Shown in pieces: positions 32,692 through 41,517 of a stretch of DNA of 64,000 nucleotides. The stretch's first letter is position 1; each line of letters starts with the position of its first letter. A model generated the notes under the pieces. The model was not told the DNA's origin. It saw only the letters and a list, made by a program, of their open reading frames with translations, and did no database searches. The DNA lies in assembly GCA_958295905.1 (NCBI GenBank), contig OY282382.1, positions 4,770,910 through 4,834,909 on the forward strand, in the 5' to 3' direction. The stretch comes from an uncultured Vicinamibacterales bacterium (GTDB lineage: Bacteria > Acidobacteriota > Vicinamibacteria > Vicinamibacterales > UBA8438). Position numbers and translations under genes: made by a program.

Positions 32692-33448
32692 GCTCGTCGG
32701 TCAGGCGGGCGCCGGGCAGCAGCACCTTGTCGGCGAAGAGCCGGACCAGCGGCAGCAGGATCAACCCCACCGCCAAGTAGTACCCGAACTCGGCCATGCT
32801 CTCGTTCCACGACACGAAGTCCCCCTCGCCGGCGAGGCGGATGACGTTGCCGAACCCGACGAGGACCCCGGCGAAGGCGAGGGCGACCGCGACGTTGTTG
32901 CGTTCGATCTGGTCGTGGAGGTCGTACGACGTGAGCCGGTCGTACAGGACCCCGGCGAGGACGAGGGCGGCGAGACCGGTGACCCAGAACACCAGCCCCG
33001 GCAGCATGCCTCCCTCGCCGGACATCGCGCCGGCCGTGATCAGCCCGACCGCGACGTAGTTGGCCCCTTCGAGGATGCCCACCCCGACGTTGCGGTCCTC
33101 GACGATCTCACGCTCGTTGTCGAATCTCGAGAACACGAGCCGGTCGTTCACCCAGGCCGAGAGGTTGAGGAGGACGATGGCCAGCCCGCCGTAGATCGCC
33201 AGACCGATGACGTCGTCGAGGAGACTGAGGGAGGCGGGCCCGGACACCACCCCCCCGAGCACCACGACCAGCCCCAGATAGTAGCCGGCGACGGTGACGG
33301 CCAACGCCAGATTGTCCTTCTCGAGCAGCTCGACCCGGAGCACGAAACGCCGGTGGAGCCCGTCGTACACCCACTTGCCGAGGGTCAGCAGGCCGAGCAC
33401 CACGACGAGGTAGACGAAACCGGCCAGGATCTGATCCACGGACATCAC
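32603..33448 (-). CDS. DUF350 (YjfL-like) integral membrane protein
   Basis: 281 residues made of two tandem DUF350 modules, with about eight hydrophobic helices (FVYLVVVLGLLTLGKWVYDG, NLALAVTVAGYYLGLVVVLG, then a second set starting GVGILEGANYVAVGLITAGA). The repeated N-A-v-A-x-a-x-A-G-y signature of the family is present in both halves. DUF350 proteins recur with PspA, DUF4178 and spermidine-synthase-like genes and are presumed to act in the inner membrane in envelope stress. Starts 86 bp downstream of the lipoprotein gene. Confidence 0.88.
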   Translation of the reverse strand: MMSVDQILAGFVYLVVVLGLLTLGKWVYDGLHRRFVLRVELLEKDNLALAVTVAGYYLGLVVVLGGVVSGPASLSLLDDVIGLAIYGGLAIVLLNLSAWVNDRLVFSRFDNEREIVEDRNVGVGILEGANYVAVGLITAGAMSGEGGMLPGLVFWVTGLAALVLAGVLYDRLTSYDLHDQIERNNVAVALAFAGVLVGFGNVIRLAGEGDFVSWNESMAEFGYYLAVGLILLPLVRLFADKVLLPGARLTDELVRERPNLGAGVIEGVSYLAASMLIGLTL

Positions 33449-33534
33449 TCGCCTCCCGGGCTGTCAGCACGCGGCGGAAGCCCCGCTGCATTCGACCGCC
33501 GGTCTCGGTGCGGCGCGGGTTCCGCCACGGGCGC

Positions 33535-34305
33535 CTACTTGCCGAAGCTGCGGGCGCCTCCCGCCATGCGACTCTGGACCCGCTGGCCGAACGACCGGCT
33601 CTGCGCCGCCTGGCGCGTCTGTTGCCGGCGGTAAAAGTCGGGACTGGTCTGGCGGGTGGTGGCTCCGCCGGTGCCGTAGACGCCGCCGCCGGGGCCGTAG
33701 TACGTCTGGCCGCGGCCGCGCGCGTCGCGATAGCCGTTCCAGTCGTCCCGGTAGATCGGACGCCCGAAACCGCCCATGATGTGGCTCAGCAGGGCGTACT
33801 GGCCGTAGAACTCCCAGAACGACCGTCCGCCCCCGTCGTCGCGCCACCGCCCGTACCGCTCGTCCCCCACCTGCTGATAGCCAGGCGGATGCTCGGCCCG
33901 GTCCACGACGCCGTCAGCGCCCTTCGACAGGACGACCATGCCGAGCGAAGACTCGTAGCGCGCGTAAGTGCCGGAATCGACGTCCATCCAGTCGAGGACG
34001 GCCTCGCGGTAGACGGGTTCCTCGGAGCCGGCCTGCGGCCCGCCGAAGACGACGCGGTACTGATGCGCATGGCCGAACCCCTCGTCGGTCATGTCCTGCA
34101 GCACCACCGAGTACTCCGGGTACCGGTCGAGCTCCTGCTCGATCCGATCGAGGGGCGACTGCGTCTCGCAGGACGCGGCGGCGAGCAGCGCGGCGGCGAG
34201 CAGCGCGCGCCGGCAGCCCCGCCCGGCGATCCCGCCGCGGGCTGCCGGCGCCCGGCCGCAGCCACCGATCCACGGACGCGGCGCGGGACGGAAGCGGCGG
34301 TTCAT
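33535..34305 (-). CDS. lipoprotein of the psp-type cluster (YjfM-like, tentative)
   Basis: 256 residues from ATG 34305, which overlaps the DUF4178 stop codon (ATGA). A long basic N-region precedes the hydrophobic LLAAALLAAASC with lipobox Cys. The mature part has LDRIEQELDRYPEYSVVLQD and VYREAVLDWMDVDSGTYARY. A Gly/Arg/Tyr/Gln-rich C-terminal tail (YYGPGGGVYGTGGATTRQTS, GQRVQSRMAGGARSFGK) resembles the low-complexity ends of YjfM/DUF1190-like proteins. Family assignment is by context and composition only. It is a periplasm-facing lipoprotein if the lipobox is real. Confidence 0.75.
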   Translation of the reverse strand: MNRRFRPAPRPWIGGCGRAPAARGGIAGRGCRRALLAAALLAAASCETQSPLDRIEQELDRYPEYSVVLQDMTDEGFGHAHQYRVVFGGPQAGSEEPVYREAVLDWMDVDSGTYARYESSLGMVVLSKGADGVVDRAEHPPGYQQVGDERYGRWRDDGGGRSFWEFYGQYALLSHIMGGFGRPIYRDDWNGYRDARGRGQTYYGPGGGVYGTGGATTRQTSPDFYRRQQTRQAAQSRSFGQRVQSRMAGGARSFGK

Positions 34306-34850
34306 TCCGGACTCCCGGGAAGAATGTGCGTGAACTGATAGTCCTCGACCACGCGGCCGGCGGCGGCCGTGAACTCCGTCTCGCTCCACTGCTCGATGCC
34401 GACGAAGGCGGTCTCCGCCTCGTCCACGTACTCCCAGCGGATCACCGGCTCGCCGGCCCCGGCGCCGTCGGGAAACAGATGCCCGGCGCTGGAGGCGTCG
34501 AGACGGTACGCGGCGCCGTCGAAGACGATGCGTTCCGGCGGATCTTCGTGATCGAGGATATGCTGCCGGACGTCCCCGGCGATGTCGCCGATCGCGATGC
34601 GCCGCGACAGCGACCAGGCGTCGTCCGCCCGCTCCAGATAGCGCTGCTCGCCGCTCCGGGTGAGCTCCCACTCCTCGACGTCGTCGTCCCGGCCCGAGAA
34701 CCGGTACCGGCAGTAGCCGGTCACCTTCCAAGTGTCGAGATCGTAGTCGACCAAATAGCCGACCCTGAGCTTCTCGAGGACCAGATCGTCGAGCGGATCG
34801 GGGCCTTCATCCGCCGGTTTCCGGCCGAACCACCGATCTGTCAGACCCAC
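34302..34850 (-). CDS. DUF4178-domain protein, first gene of the psp-type cluster
   Basis: 182 residues. Reads LRVGYLVDYDLDTWKVTGYC and EEWELTRSGEQRYLERADDA, matching the DUF4178 pattern (hydrophobic-x-DYD-x-x-x-W-x-V ... W-x-L ... YLE). The tail QWSETEFTAAAGRVVEDYQF is conserved in partners of DUF350. No signal peptide, so probably cytoplasmic. It is translationally coupled to the next gene. In other bacteria DUF4178 genes accompany DUF350, spermidine-synthase-like and PspA genes. Confidence 0.8.
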   Translation of the reverse strand: MGLTDRWFGRKPADEGPDPLDDLVLEKLRVGYLVDYDLDTWKVTGYCRYRFSGRDDDVEEWELTRSGEQRYLERADDAWSLSRRIAIGDIAGDVRQHILDHEDPPERIVFDGAAYRLDASSAGHLFPDGAGAGEPVIRWEYVDEAETAFVGIEQWSETEFTAAAGRVVEDYQFTHILPGSPE

Positions 34851-34983
34851 GGGGCCACTCCTTCCGCGTACGGAACCTGTCCTAATGCTAATCGCTCCCG
34901 TGCGATTCGGCCAAGCCGCCCCGGGACGACGACCGGCCCGTGGTTGCGCAGGGTCACATCGACTTCAGCTATCATTGACCTTC

Positions 34984-35442
34984 ATGGAGCTACTGGTCGG
35001 CATCGTCAATCTCGTCGTCCTGCTGATCGTGATCGAGGGCTGGGTCAACGGCCGGATCCCCCGCGCCCTCGCGAGGACGATAGCCGAGCGGATTGACGAA
35101 CGGATCAACAGTCCCGGGAATCTGCCGAATACGCGGCTCGACGGCCTCGACGGCCGAATGCAGGCGCTTGATGCCCGGCTCGACGGCCTCGACCGCCTCG
35201 ACGGCCGAATGCAGGCGCTTGATGCCCGGCTCGACGGCCTCGACCGCCGCGCCGGCGGGCTCGACACCCGGATCGCCGAGCTCCACACCCGGATCGACCG
35301 GGTCGACGCCCAGGTCGCGGTGCTCAACGCCCAGATGTCGAAGCGGATTTCCGATCTCGACGCGCATGTGCGGGAACGGCTCCGCGACCTCGACAACCGC
35401 CTGCGCGCCCCGGAAGCGGAAGCCGGCGAGACGCCGAGCTGA
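34984..35442 (+). CDS. membrane-anchored coiled-coil protein with internal repeats
   Basis: 152 residues from ATG 34984 (MELLVGIVNLVVLLIVIEGW). A single N-terminal membrane helix (1-20) is followed by a long heptad coiled coil (RIDRVDAQVAVLNAQMSKRI, DAHVRERLRDLDNRLRAPEA). The block GRMQALDARLDGLD is repeated in tandem, from a near-identical DNA repeat at about 35144-35250. No family recognised. It is transcribed opposite to the psp-type cluster from the intergenic region at about 34.9 kb. Confidence 0.7.
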   Translation: MELLVGIVNLVVLLIVIEGWVNGRIPRALARTIAERIDERINSPGNLPNTRLDGLDGRMQALDARLDGLDRLDGRMQALDARLDGLDRRAGGLDTRIAELHTRIDRVDAQVAVLNAQMSKRISDLDAHVRERLRDLDNRLRAPEAEAGETPS

Positions 35443-35477
35443 CGTTCGGCGCCCCGCGACGCCGGTCACGAAACCGC

Positions 35478-37235
35478 TTACGGCTCCCCGCGGCCGAACA
35501 TCGTCTCCAGATTGTTCTGCGCCTGCACGATCTGGTCGGGCGTCATCCGGCCGGCGACGGCATCGCGGGCCTGGACGACGGCGGCGCGCTCCGCCGGGGG
35601 CACCTGCAGGGCGGCGAGGCTGAGCCACGTGTGCGCGGCCACGAGGTCGCGCGGCACGCCGCGGCCTTCGGCGTGCAGGCGGCCGAGGTGGCCCTGCGCG
35701 TAGGGGTGCCCCTGGTCGGCGGCGAGCCGCACCCACCGCGCCGACTCGGCGTCGTCCTGCGGAACCCCGCGGCCCTCGAGGTACGCGAATCCCAGGTAGT
35801 ACTGCGCGTCGGGGAATCCCTGGTCCGCCGCCCGCCGGAACCACCCCACCGCCTCGCCGTCGTCCTGCGGGACCCCGCTGCCTTCGAGGTAGGCGAACCC
35901 GAGGTGGTACTGCGCCTGGGGGTGTCCCTGGTCGGTGGCAAGGCGGAACCACCGCACCGCTTCCGCATCGTCCCGCGGAACCCCGCGTCCGCCGGCGTAC
36001 ATCGCGCCGAGATTGGCCTGCGCCTGCGCGTCCCCCTGTTCGGCGGCAAGGCGGAACCACCGCAGCGCCTCCTCATCATCCTGCGGAACCCCGAGCCCGC
36101 CGGCATGCATCGCCCCGAGGCTGGCCTGGGCCTGGGGATGTCCCTGGTCCGCCGCGCGGCGGAACCACTGCGCGGCCTCGGCATCGTCCTGCGTCACCCC
36201 GCCCCCCTGGGCGTGCAGGATCCCGAGCTGGAACTGCGCCTCGGCGACCCCCTGGTCCGCCGCAAGGCGAATCCACCGCGCCGCCTCCGTACCGTCCTGC
36301 GGGACCCCGCCGCCGATCAGGTACATCATCCCGAGCTGGCCCTGCGCGATGGCGTGTCCCTGCTCCGCCGCCAGCCGAATCCACCGCACCGCCTCCGCGT
36401 CGTCCTGCGGAACCCCGAGCCCTTCGCCGTACGCGAACCCCAGGTTGACCTGGGCTTGGGCATCCCCCTGCTCGGCCGCCAGCCGATACCACCGAACCGC
36501 TTCGGCATAGTCCCGCGGAACCCCAAGGCCCTCCGCGTACAGCAGGCCGAGCTGGCCCTGCGCTTCGGGAAGCCCCTGGTCCGCCGCGAGCCGGGTCCAC
36601 CGCAGGGCCTCGGCGTCGTCCCGGGGAACCCCGCGCCCCCCCGCGTAGAGCATGCCGAGCCGGCTCTGCGCCTCGGGGAGCTCCTGGTCGGCCGCGAGCC
36701 GAATCCAGCGCGCCGCCTCCGCGTCGTCCTGCGGAACCCCGCGCCCCCCCGCGTACAGCGCCCCGAGCTGCCCCTGCGCCCGGGCGTCACCCTGGTCGGC
36801 CGCCAGCCGGAGCCACCGCACCGCCTCCGCATCGTCCGGCGGGATCCCGCGGCCGCCGGCATAAAGCGCCCCGAGCTGCCCCTGCGCCGCCGCCAACCCC
36901 TGCTCGGCCGCCAACCGAAGCCACCGCGCCGCCTCCGCACCGCTCTGCGGAACCCCGCGGCCCTCCGCATACAGCGCCCCGAGTCGGCCCTGCGCCGCCG
37001 CCAGCCCCTGCTCGGCCGCCAGCCGAAGCCACCGCGCCGCCTCCGCGTCGTCCTGCGGAACCCCGCGGCCCTCGCCGTACATCGATGCGAGGTCGAGCTG
37101 CGCCTCGACGTCCCCCTGCTCGGCGGCGAGGCGGAGCGCGTCGACCCCGCCGGAGGGCGAGCATGCCCAGAGACCGACCAGCAGCCCGTAGACGACGGTG
37201 GAGACGAGGAGCCCGCGGCCGAAGCCACCCTGCAT
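35478..37235 (-). CDS. Sel1-repeat lipoprotein
   Basis: 585 residues from ATG 37235 (MQGGFGRGLLVSTVVYGLLV), with lipobox LWACS. Almost all of the rest is about 15 Sel1-like repeats of exactly 36 residues (A-x-x-G-x-A-x-A-Q-x-x-L-G-x-x-Y-x-x-G-x-G-V-P-x-D-x-x-E-A-x-x-W). The repeats are very uniform at DNA level (108-bp unit), pointing to recent expansion or homogenisation. Sel1 arrays are scaffolds for protein-protein interaction, here probably at the periplasmic face. The C-terminus (AGRMTPDQIVQAQNNLETMF) is non-repeat. A longer frame upstream of 37235 is not supported by composition. Confidence 0.88.
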   Translation of the reverse strand: MQGGFGRGLLVSTVVYGLLVGLWACSPSGGVDALRLAAEQGDVEAQLDLASMYGEGRGVPQDDAEAARWLRLAAEQGLAAAQGRLGALYAEGRGVPQSGAEAARWLRLAAEQGLAAAQGQLGALYAGGRGIPPDDAEAVRWLRLAADQGDARAQGQLGALYAGGRGVPQDDAEAARWIRLAADQELPEAQSRLGMLYAGGRGVPRDDAEALRWTRLAADQGLPEAQGQLGLLYAEGLGVPRDYAEAVRWYRLAAEQGDAQAQVNLGFAYGEGLGVPQDDAEAVRWIRLAAEQGHAIAQGQLGMMYLIGGGVPQDGTEAARWIRLAADQGVAEAQFQLGILHAQGGGVTQDDAEAAQWFRRAADQGHPQAQASLGAMHAGGLGVPQDDEEALRWFRLAAEQGDAQAQANLGAMYAGGRGVPRDDAEAVRWFRLATDQGHPQAQYHLGFAYLEGSGVPQDDGEAVGWFRRAADQGFPDAQYYLGFAYLEGRGVPQDDAESARWVRLAADQGHPYAQGHLGRLHAEGRGVPRDLVAAHTWLSLAALQVPPAERAAVVQARDAVAGRMTPDQIVQAQNNLETMFGRGEP

Positions 37236-37487
37236 TCGGGTCTCGGTGTGATGCGCGGTTTCGCCACGGGCGCCCGGCGGCCCGTGACCGGAGCCCCGCG
37301 GAGTCCCGCCACGGGCACCCAGGCGCCGGCCGGCCAGAATGATCGACGGCATCAGCGGGGTCGCGCAGTCACGCGGTAGCGCCGGAGACGGGCGCCGGGA
37401 TTCGGAAGGCATCGAAATGCGGTAGTGCTCGGCGATTATACGACAGGCGTCCGAGCCCGGCGGCGCGGCCGGCGAAGGGGGTGCACG
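37236..37487. other. intergenic, nothing recognised
   Basis: Upstream region of the Sel1 lipoprotein gene. Contains short G+C-rich phrases similar to those at 30.6 and 33.5 kb, but no clear promoter. Confidence 0.35.
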
Positions 37488-37647
37488 TCAGATTGTGAAG
37501 TGACTGCCCTGGCGCCGTCAGGTTGGCGGTTTCCGTGCCGTTCTCGGCATCGAGGCCCTCCCCCGAACGGCTTTTCTTGGGGCCTTGGCCCCTCGGGGGC
37601 GAGTTCCAGCGGGGGTATCTCACTTTCTTGACGTGCACCCGCCGAAG
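37488..37647 (+). repeat. dispersed intergenic repeat, family B copy 2
   Basis: Shares GTTTCCGTGCCGTTCTCGGC, ATCGAGGCCCTCCC and TCTCACTTTCTTGACGTGCA with copy 1 (10982-11165), and a diverged form with copy 3 (61236-61408). It contains an additional local hairpin (GGGGCCTTGGCCCC). Confidence 0.8.
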
Positions 37648-37742
37648 GGTCGGCAGGACGGACGGCGGCGCCGTGAGGCCACTGTTTCCCAGACCGGGGA
37701 ACGGGCCGCCGGCGCGTGTCCGGTCTGGTATAGTCGAGAGTG

Positions 37743-39056
37743 ATGTCACGCCGTCGCACGCCGGAAAGATCGACGGTCCCACGAACCGTCGGGGCGGGGG
37801 CCGGTCTGCTGTGCGCCGTTGCGTGGGCGTGCGGCGCGGCGCCCGGCGAGGTCCCGGCCGACGAGCGCCGCGCCATCCTGCCGGACGGGCCGCCGTCGGA
37901 CTTCTTCACGGCGCGGCCGGTCGGCGATCTCCGCGGCGACAACGAGCGGCCCCGGATCGCGCACGTCGAGATCGTCGACCTCGACGCCGACGGCCTCCCC
38001 GACATCCTGGCCTGCGACGCGTTCCGGAACCGGGTCGCCTGGATTCGCCAGTTTCCGGCGGGAACCTACACCGAACAGCCCGTCGCCGAAGACATCCGCG
38101 CGCCGGCGCACGTGGAGCCGACCGACTTCGACGGTGACGGCGACCTCGACCTGCTGGTCGCGAGCCTCGGCGAGCTCTTTCCGACCGACCTGCGGATCGG
38201 CGCTGTCGTGATTCTCGAGAACGACGGGAACCAGCGCTTCACGAGCCGCGTCGCGGCGGAAGGAATACCCCGGGTCGCCGACGTGCGGGCGGGCGATCTG
38301 GACGGCGACGGCGACCGCGACCTCGCGGTGGCCGCCTTCGGCTACGACCACGGCGAGACGCTGTGGCTCGAGAACCGGGGCGGATGGGAGTTCGAGGCTC
38401 ATGTCCTGCAGCGGTTCTCCGGCGCCATCAACGCGATCATCGCCGACCTCGACGGCGACGACGCCCTCGAGATCCTGACCTTGGTCAGCCAAGAATGGGA
38501 GGAGATCTGGGCCTTCGCGGGCGAGCCGTTGCGGCCGGAGCTGCTCTGGGGCACCACGAACCCGGACTACGGCTCGAGTTGGATCACCGTCGTCGACCTC
38601 GACCGGGACGGAGATCCGGACATCCTGCACAGCAACGGCGACGCGTTCGACTACGCGCCGGCCAACAGCCGGCCCTGGCACGGCGTGCAGTGGCTGGAGA
38701 ACCGCGGCGATCTTGAATTCGAGCCGCACCGCATCGCCGACCTGTCGGGGGCGTCGAGCCCCCAGGCCGCCGATCTCGACGGCGACGGCGACCTCGACGT
38801 GGCGGTCGTGAGCGCCTACAATCAGTGGGACGACGAGACCGCCCACAGCCTCGTCTGGCTGGAGAACAACGGACAGATGCAGTTCGCGATGCATCGCATC
38901 GCCCGCTCGCCGACGCACTTGATCACGCTCGCCGCCGGCGACCTCGACGACGACGGCGCGGCCGACCTCGTCACCGGCGGCATGCACATCAGCGGTCCCT
39001 TCGACCGGATGTCGCGGGTGACGGCTTGGAGCAATGGCGGCCCGCCGGCGCCGTGA
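37743..39056 (+). CDS. FG-GAP/VCBS-repeat secreted lipoprotein
   Basis: 437 residues from ATG 37743 (GTG 37740 adds one codon). The signal ends in lipobox-like AWACGA. The mature protein is a beta-propeller of FG-GAP/VCBS blades with Ca2+-binding loops, e.g. DLDADGLPDIL, DFDGDGDLDLL, DLDGDGDRDLA, DLDRDGDPDIL, DLDGDGDLDVA and DLDDDGAADLV. Such integrin-alpha-like propellers bind ligands on the cell surface; the ligand is unknown. The stop overlaps the start of the next gene by 23 bp, so they form one transcript. Confidence 0.87.
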   Translation: MSRRRTPERSTVPRTVGAGAGLLCAVAWACGAAPGEVPADERRAILPDGPPSDFFTARPVGDLRGDNERPRIAHVEIVDLDADGLPDILACDAFRNRVAWIRQFPAGTYTEQPVAEDIRAPAHVEPTDFDGDGDLDLLVASLGELFPTDLRIGAVVILENDGNQRFTSRVAAEGIPRVADVRAGDLDGDGDRDLAVAAFGYDHGETLWLENRGGWEFEAHVLQRFSGAINAIIADLDGDDALEILTLVSQEWEEIWAFAGEPLRPELLWGTTNPDYGSSWITVVDLDRDGDPDILHSNGDAFDYAPANSRPWHGVQWLENRGDLEFEPHRIADLSGASSPQAADLDGDGDLDVAVVSAYNQWDDETAHSLVWLENNGQMQFAMHRIARSPTHLITLAAGDLDDDGAADLVTGGMHISGPFDRMSRVTAWSNGGPPAP

Positions 39057-40767
39057 ACGCGGGCGCCGGACCGCCCCGCCGGCCGCGTCGCCCGCCGGCG
39101 CAACCACGCGCCACGACGCGCCCGGCGCCGGACCGTCGGCTGAACCGCCCGCCGCGGGCACCGTCGCGGCCCGGCGCCCGCGGCCGGACACGCCGCGGGG
39201 AACCGCGGCGGCCGCCCCCACCGCCGCGGCGGAAGATCGGCCCGCCCGCGGGGATGCGCCCCGGAGGGCCGCGACCGGACCCTCGGCCGCGGTCACGCGT
39301 CCGGGGCCGCGCGGACGCCGGTGGCTGACCTGGACCGCCGCCGCGGTGGCCGCAGGCTTGCTGCTCCATGCCGGCGGCTCTCAGGCGAGGCGGGCGCTGC
39401 ACGCGGCGCGGCTTCCCGCGCTTCCCGAGCTCTCGGGCCAACCCCCGGCGCTGCGCGGGCACCTGGAAGCCGCCGACCGCGCCGCCAGAGACCGGCCGAC
39501 TTCCCCCGACACGGTGGGGGCGCTCGCCCTCGCCTACCACGCCGACCTGTTCCTGGACCACGCCGACCGGGCCTACGCGGTGGCCGAGGAACTGACCGGC
39601 GGCGCGTGGCGCTGGACGTACTACCGGGCGCTGGCGCACGGGATGCGCGGCCACACCGAGGAGATGGCGGCCGGGCTGCGCCGGGTCGCCGCCGCCGCCC
39701 CCGACTTCGGCCCCGCCTGGTGGCGGCTCGGGGAGGCCGAGTTCAAGGCGGGAGACCACGACCGCGCCGCCGAGGCGTGGCGCCGGGCCCGGTCTCTGGA
39801 CGAGCCGGCCCCGGCGGACGAGCCGGCCGGACCGGGGGACCGCGCCCCGGGCGCGCCGGTCTCCGCCTACGCGGCGCTCGGTCTCGCCCGGATTGCGCTG
39901 GTGCAGGGGGACGCGGAGGGCGCGGCGGCTCTGCTGGAGGACACGACGGCGGCGGCGCCCGGGTTCGGCCCCGCCTTCCGGCTGCTCGGCGACGCCTACG
40001 CGACCCTGGGCCGGGTCGAGGACGCGGCGCGGGCGGTGCGGACGGCGGACCGGTTGCCCCCGTACGAGCCCTATCTCGACCGGCTGTCCGAGGCGCTCGT
40101 CCGCGAGTCGCGGAGCACCACGTTTCTGCTCCAGCAGGCCGCCACCGTCGACCTCACGACGAACTCCGCCTGGCGCGAGCACTTGATTCGACGGGCTCTG
40201 GAGTTCGACCCCGACCACCCCGTCGCCCTCGCCGAGCTGGCCACGATGTTCCGGGTGCTCCGGCGCTACGAAGAAGCCCTGGAGCTGCTGGAGCGCCGGC
40301 GGCGCCGGCAGCCCGACGACGCCGGCGTGCTCGCCGACATCGGCCGGTGCCTCTCCGGCCTGCGGCGCTACGCGGAGGCCGAGCCGGTGCTGCGGCAGGC
40401 ACTCGAGGGCCTGGACAACGCGCCCACCCGCTACGAGCTCGGGCTCGTGCTCGATCGGACGGGTCGGCGGAGTGAGGCCGTCGCCGAGTACCGGCGCGCC
40501 CTCGACCGCGACCCGAACCATCCGAGCGCCCTCAACAACCTCGGGGTGGCGTTGGCGGGCCAGGGCCGGATGGACGAGGCCGCCCGCCACTTCGAACGGC
40601 TGGTTGCCGTCAGCCCCGAGAGCGCCGAAGCGCACGCCAACCTCGGGCTCGCGCTCGCGGCCGCCGGCGCGCCCGATCGGGCGGCCCGCGCGTTCCGGGA
40701 TGCGTTGCTCCTCGATCCCGATCACGCGGACGCGCGCGGGGGGCTGCAGGACCTCGGGTTGCGGTGA
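39034..40767 (+). CDS. TPR protein with N-terminal membrane anchor
   Basis: 577 residues. Residues 1-95 are Arg/Ala/Pro-rich and disordered, then comes one membrane helix (WLTWTAAAVAAGLLLHAGG). The rest is tetratricopeptide repeats: ALGLARIALVQGDAEGAAAL, LRRYEEALELLERRRRRQPD, ALNNLGVALAGQGRMDEAAR and AHANLGLALAAAGAPDRAAR. The 23-bp overlap with the FG-GAP gene indicates coupling; a later start is possible because the N-terminus is low complexity. FG-GAP plus TPR pairing recurs in this window at 54-61 kb. Confidence 0.83.
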   Translation: MAARRRRERGRRTAPPAASPAGATTRHDAPGAGPSAEPPAAGTVAARRPRPDTPRGTAAAAPTAAAEDRPARGDAPRRAATGPSAAVTRPGPRGRRWLTWTAAAVAAGLLLHAGGSQARRALHAARLPALPELSGQPPALRGHLEAADRAARDRPTSPDTVGALALAYHADLFLDHADRAYAVAEELTGGAWRWTYYRALAHGMRGHTEEMAAGLRRVAAAAPDFGPAWWRLGEAEFKAGDHDRAAEAWRRARSLDEPAPADEPAGPGDRAPGAPVSAYAALGLARIALVQGDAEGAAALLEDTTAAAPGFGPAFRLLGDAYATLGRVEDAARAVRTADRLPPYEPYLDRLSEALVRESRSTTFLLQQAATVDLTTNSAWREHLIRRALEFDPDHPVALAELATMFRVLRRYEEALELLERRRRRQPDDAGVLADIGRCLSGLRRYAEAEPVLRQALEGLDNAPTRYELGLVLDRTGRRSEAVAEYRRALDRDPNHPSALNNLGVALAGQGRMDEAARHFERLVAVSPESAEAHANLGLALAAAGAPDRAARAFRDALLLDPDHADARGGLQDLGLR

Positions 40768-40880
40768 CGCGCCCGCGCCGGTCGACGAGACGCCCTTCCG
40801 GCCGCCCGTGATGGAACCCGCGTTGCCCCGGAGAGCGGGGAGGACCGCGCGAACGCCGCGGGGACTTTCGGCGCGGGCGG

Positions 40881-41300
40881 CTACGGCCCGGCGGCGACGT
40901 GGGGGCGCACGAGCCCCACGACCCGACGTGCGGCCTCTCGGGCGCCGGCCGCGTCGGTCTCCCGGTAGAACTCGGACGGCGTCAGGTCCTCCGCGCCGTA
41001 GAACGCCAGCTCGAGATCGCGCCGCAGGTCGCGGGACGCGGCAGCGAGCCGCGCCACGTCATCGTCCGCCAGCGCCGCCGGCAACCGGTGGCGCTCGGCC
41101 ATGAGTACGTCCGCGACGTCGTGCGTCCGCGGCGGATCGATGCCGGCGGCGCGCAACAATCCCTTCAGCGCCAGCTCCACGACCTCCTGCGACTCCCGCA
41201 CCACGTCAGCCCAGCTCTCGGCCTCGTACAGGACGTCGAGCGACCGCAGGCGAACCCCGGCGCGCCGCACGTAGTCGACGGCCAGCGTCCGGTTGCGCAT
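40881..41300 (-). CDS. HEPN-domain protein (toxin of an MNT/HEPN pair)
   Basis: 139 residues from ATG 41300 (MRNRTLAVDYVRRAGVRLRS). Helical HEPN features are ESWADVVRESQEVVELALKG and LLRAAGIDPPRTHDVADVLM, where the PPRTHDV region is the usual HEPN motif area. The start overlaps the stop of the upstream MNT fragment (TGATG), the standard arrangement of MNT/HEPN toxin-antitoxin pairs. There the nucleotidyltransferase neutralises the HEPN RNase by AMPylation. Since the MNT gene is truncated, either the toxin is inactive or control comes from elsewhere. Confidence 0.82.
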   Translation of the reverse strand: MRNRTLAVDYVRRAGVRLRSLDVLYEAESWADVVRESQEVVELALKGLLRAAGIDPPRTHDVADVLMAERHRLPAALADDDVARLAAASRDLRRDLELAFYGAEDLTPSEFYRETDAAGAREAARRVVGLVRPHVAAGP

Positions 41301-41486
41301 CAGAGGGTCTCGGTCCAGTAGGGCTGTCCGTGCACCACTCGACGCACGAACCGGCCCCCGGCGACAGCCCGCCGGATGCGCGCGAGGGCGGCGGAAATCC
41401 GCCGGTCCCGATCGAAGAGCACCCGTCCGTCGATAGCCACCTCGCCCCACAACCCGCTCGGCCTCCCATCCGACGGCGGATGCGCG
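41300..41486 (-). pseudogene. C-terminal remnant of MNT nucleotidyltransferase antitoxin
   Basis: The minus-strand frame reads GLWGEVAIDGRVLFDRDRRI, SAALARIRRAVAGGRFVRRV and VHGQPYWTETL followed by TGA at 41302-41300. This matches the C-terminal end of minimal nucleotidyltransferases (E-x-x-I-x-G-x-V-L-Y/F-D-R-D). The GS-x10-D-x-D active site lies in the missing N-terminal part. Similarity ends where the 4.7-kb receptor duplication unit begins (41486-41490). Confidence 0.75.
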
Positions 41487-41517
41487 TCAACAGCCTGGAG
41501 GGAGCAAGCCGGCCGAC

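Noticed and set aside
35144-37100. CRISPR array suspected from regular repeats
   Set aside because: Repeats are in-frame protein repeats (coiled coil at 35.1 kb, Sel1 at 35.5-37.1 kb) without unique spacers between identical short repeats.
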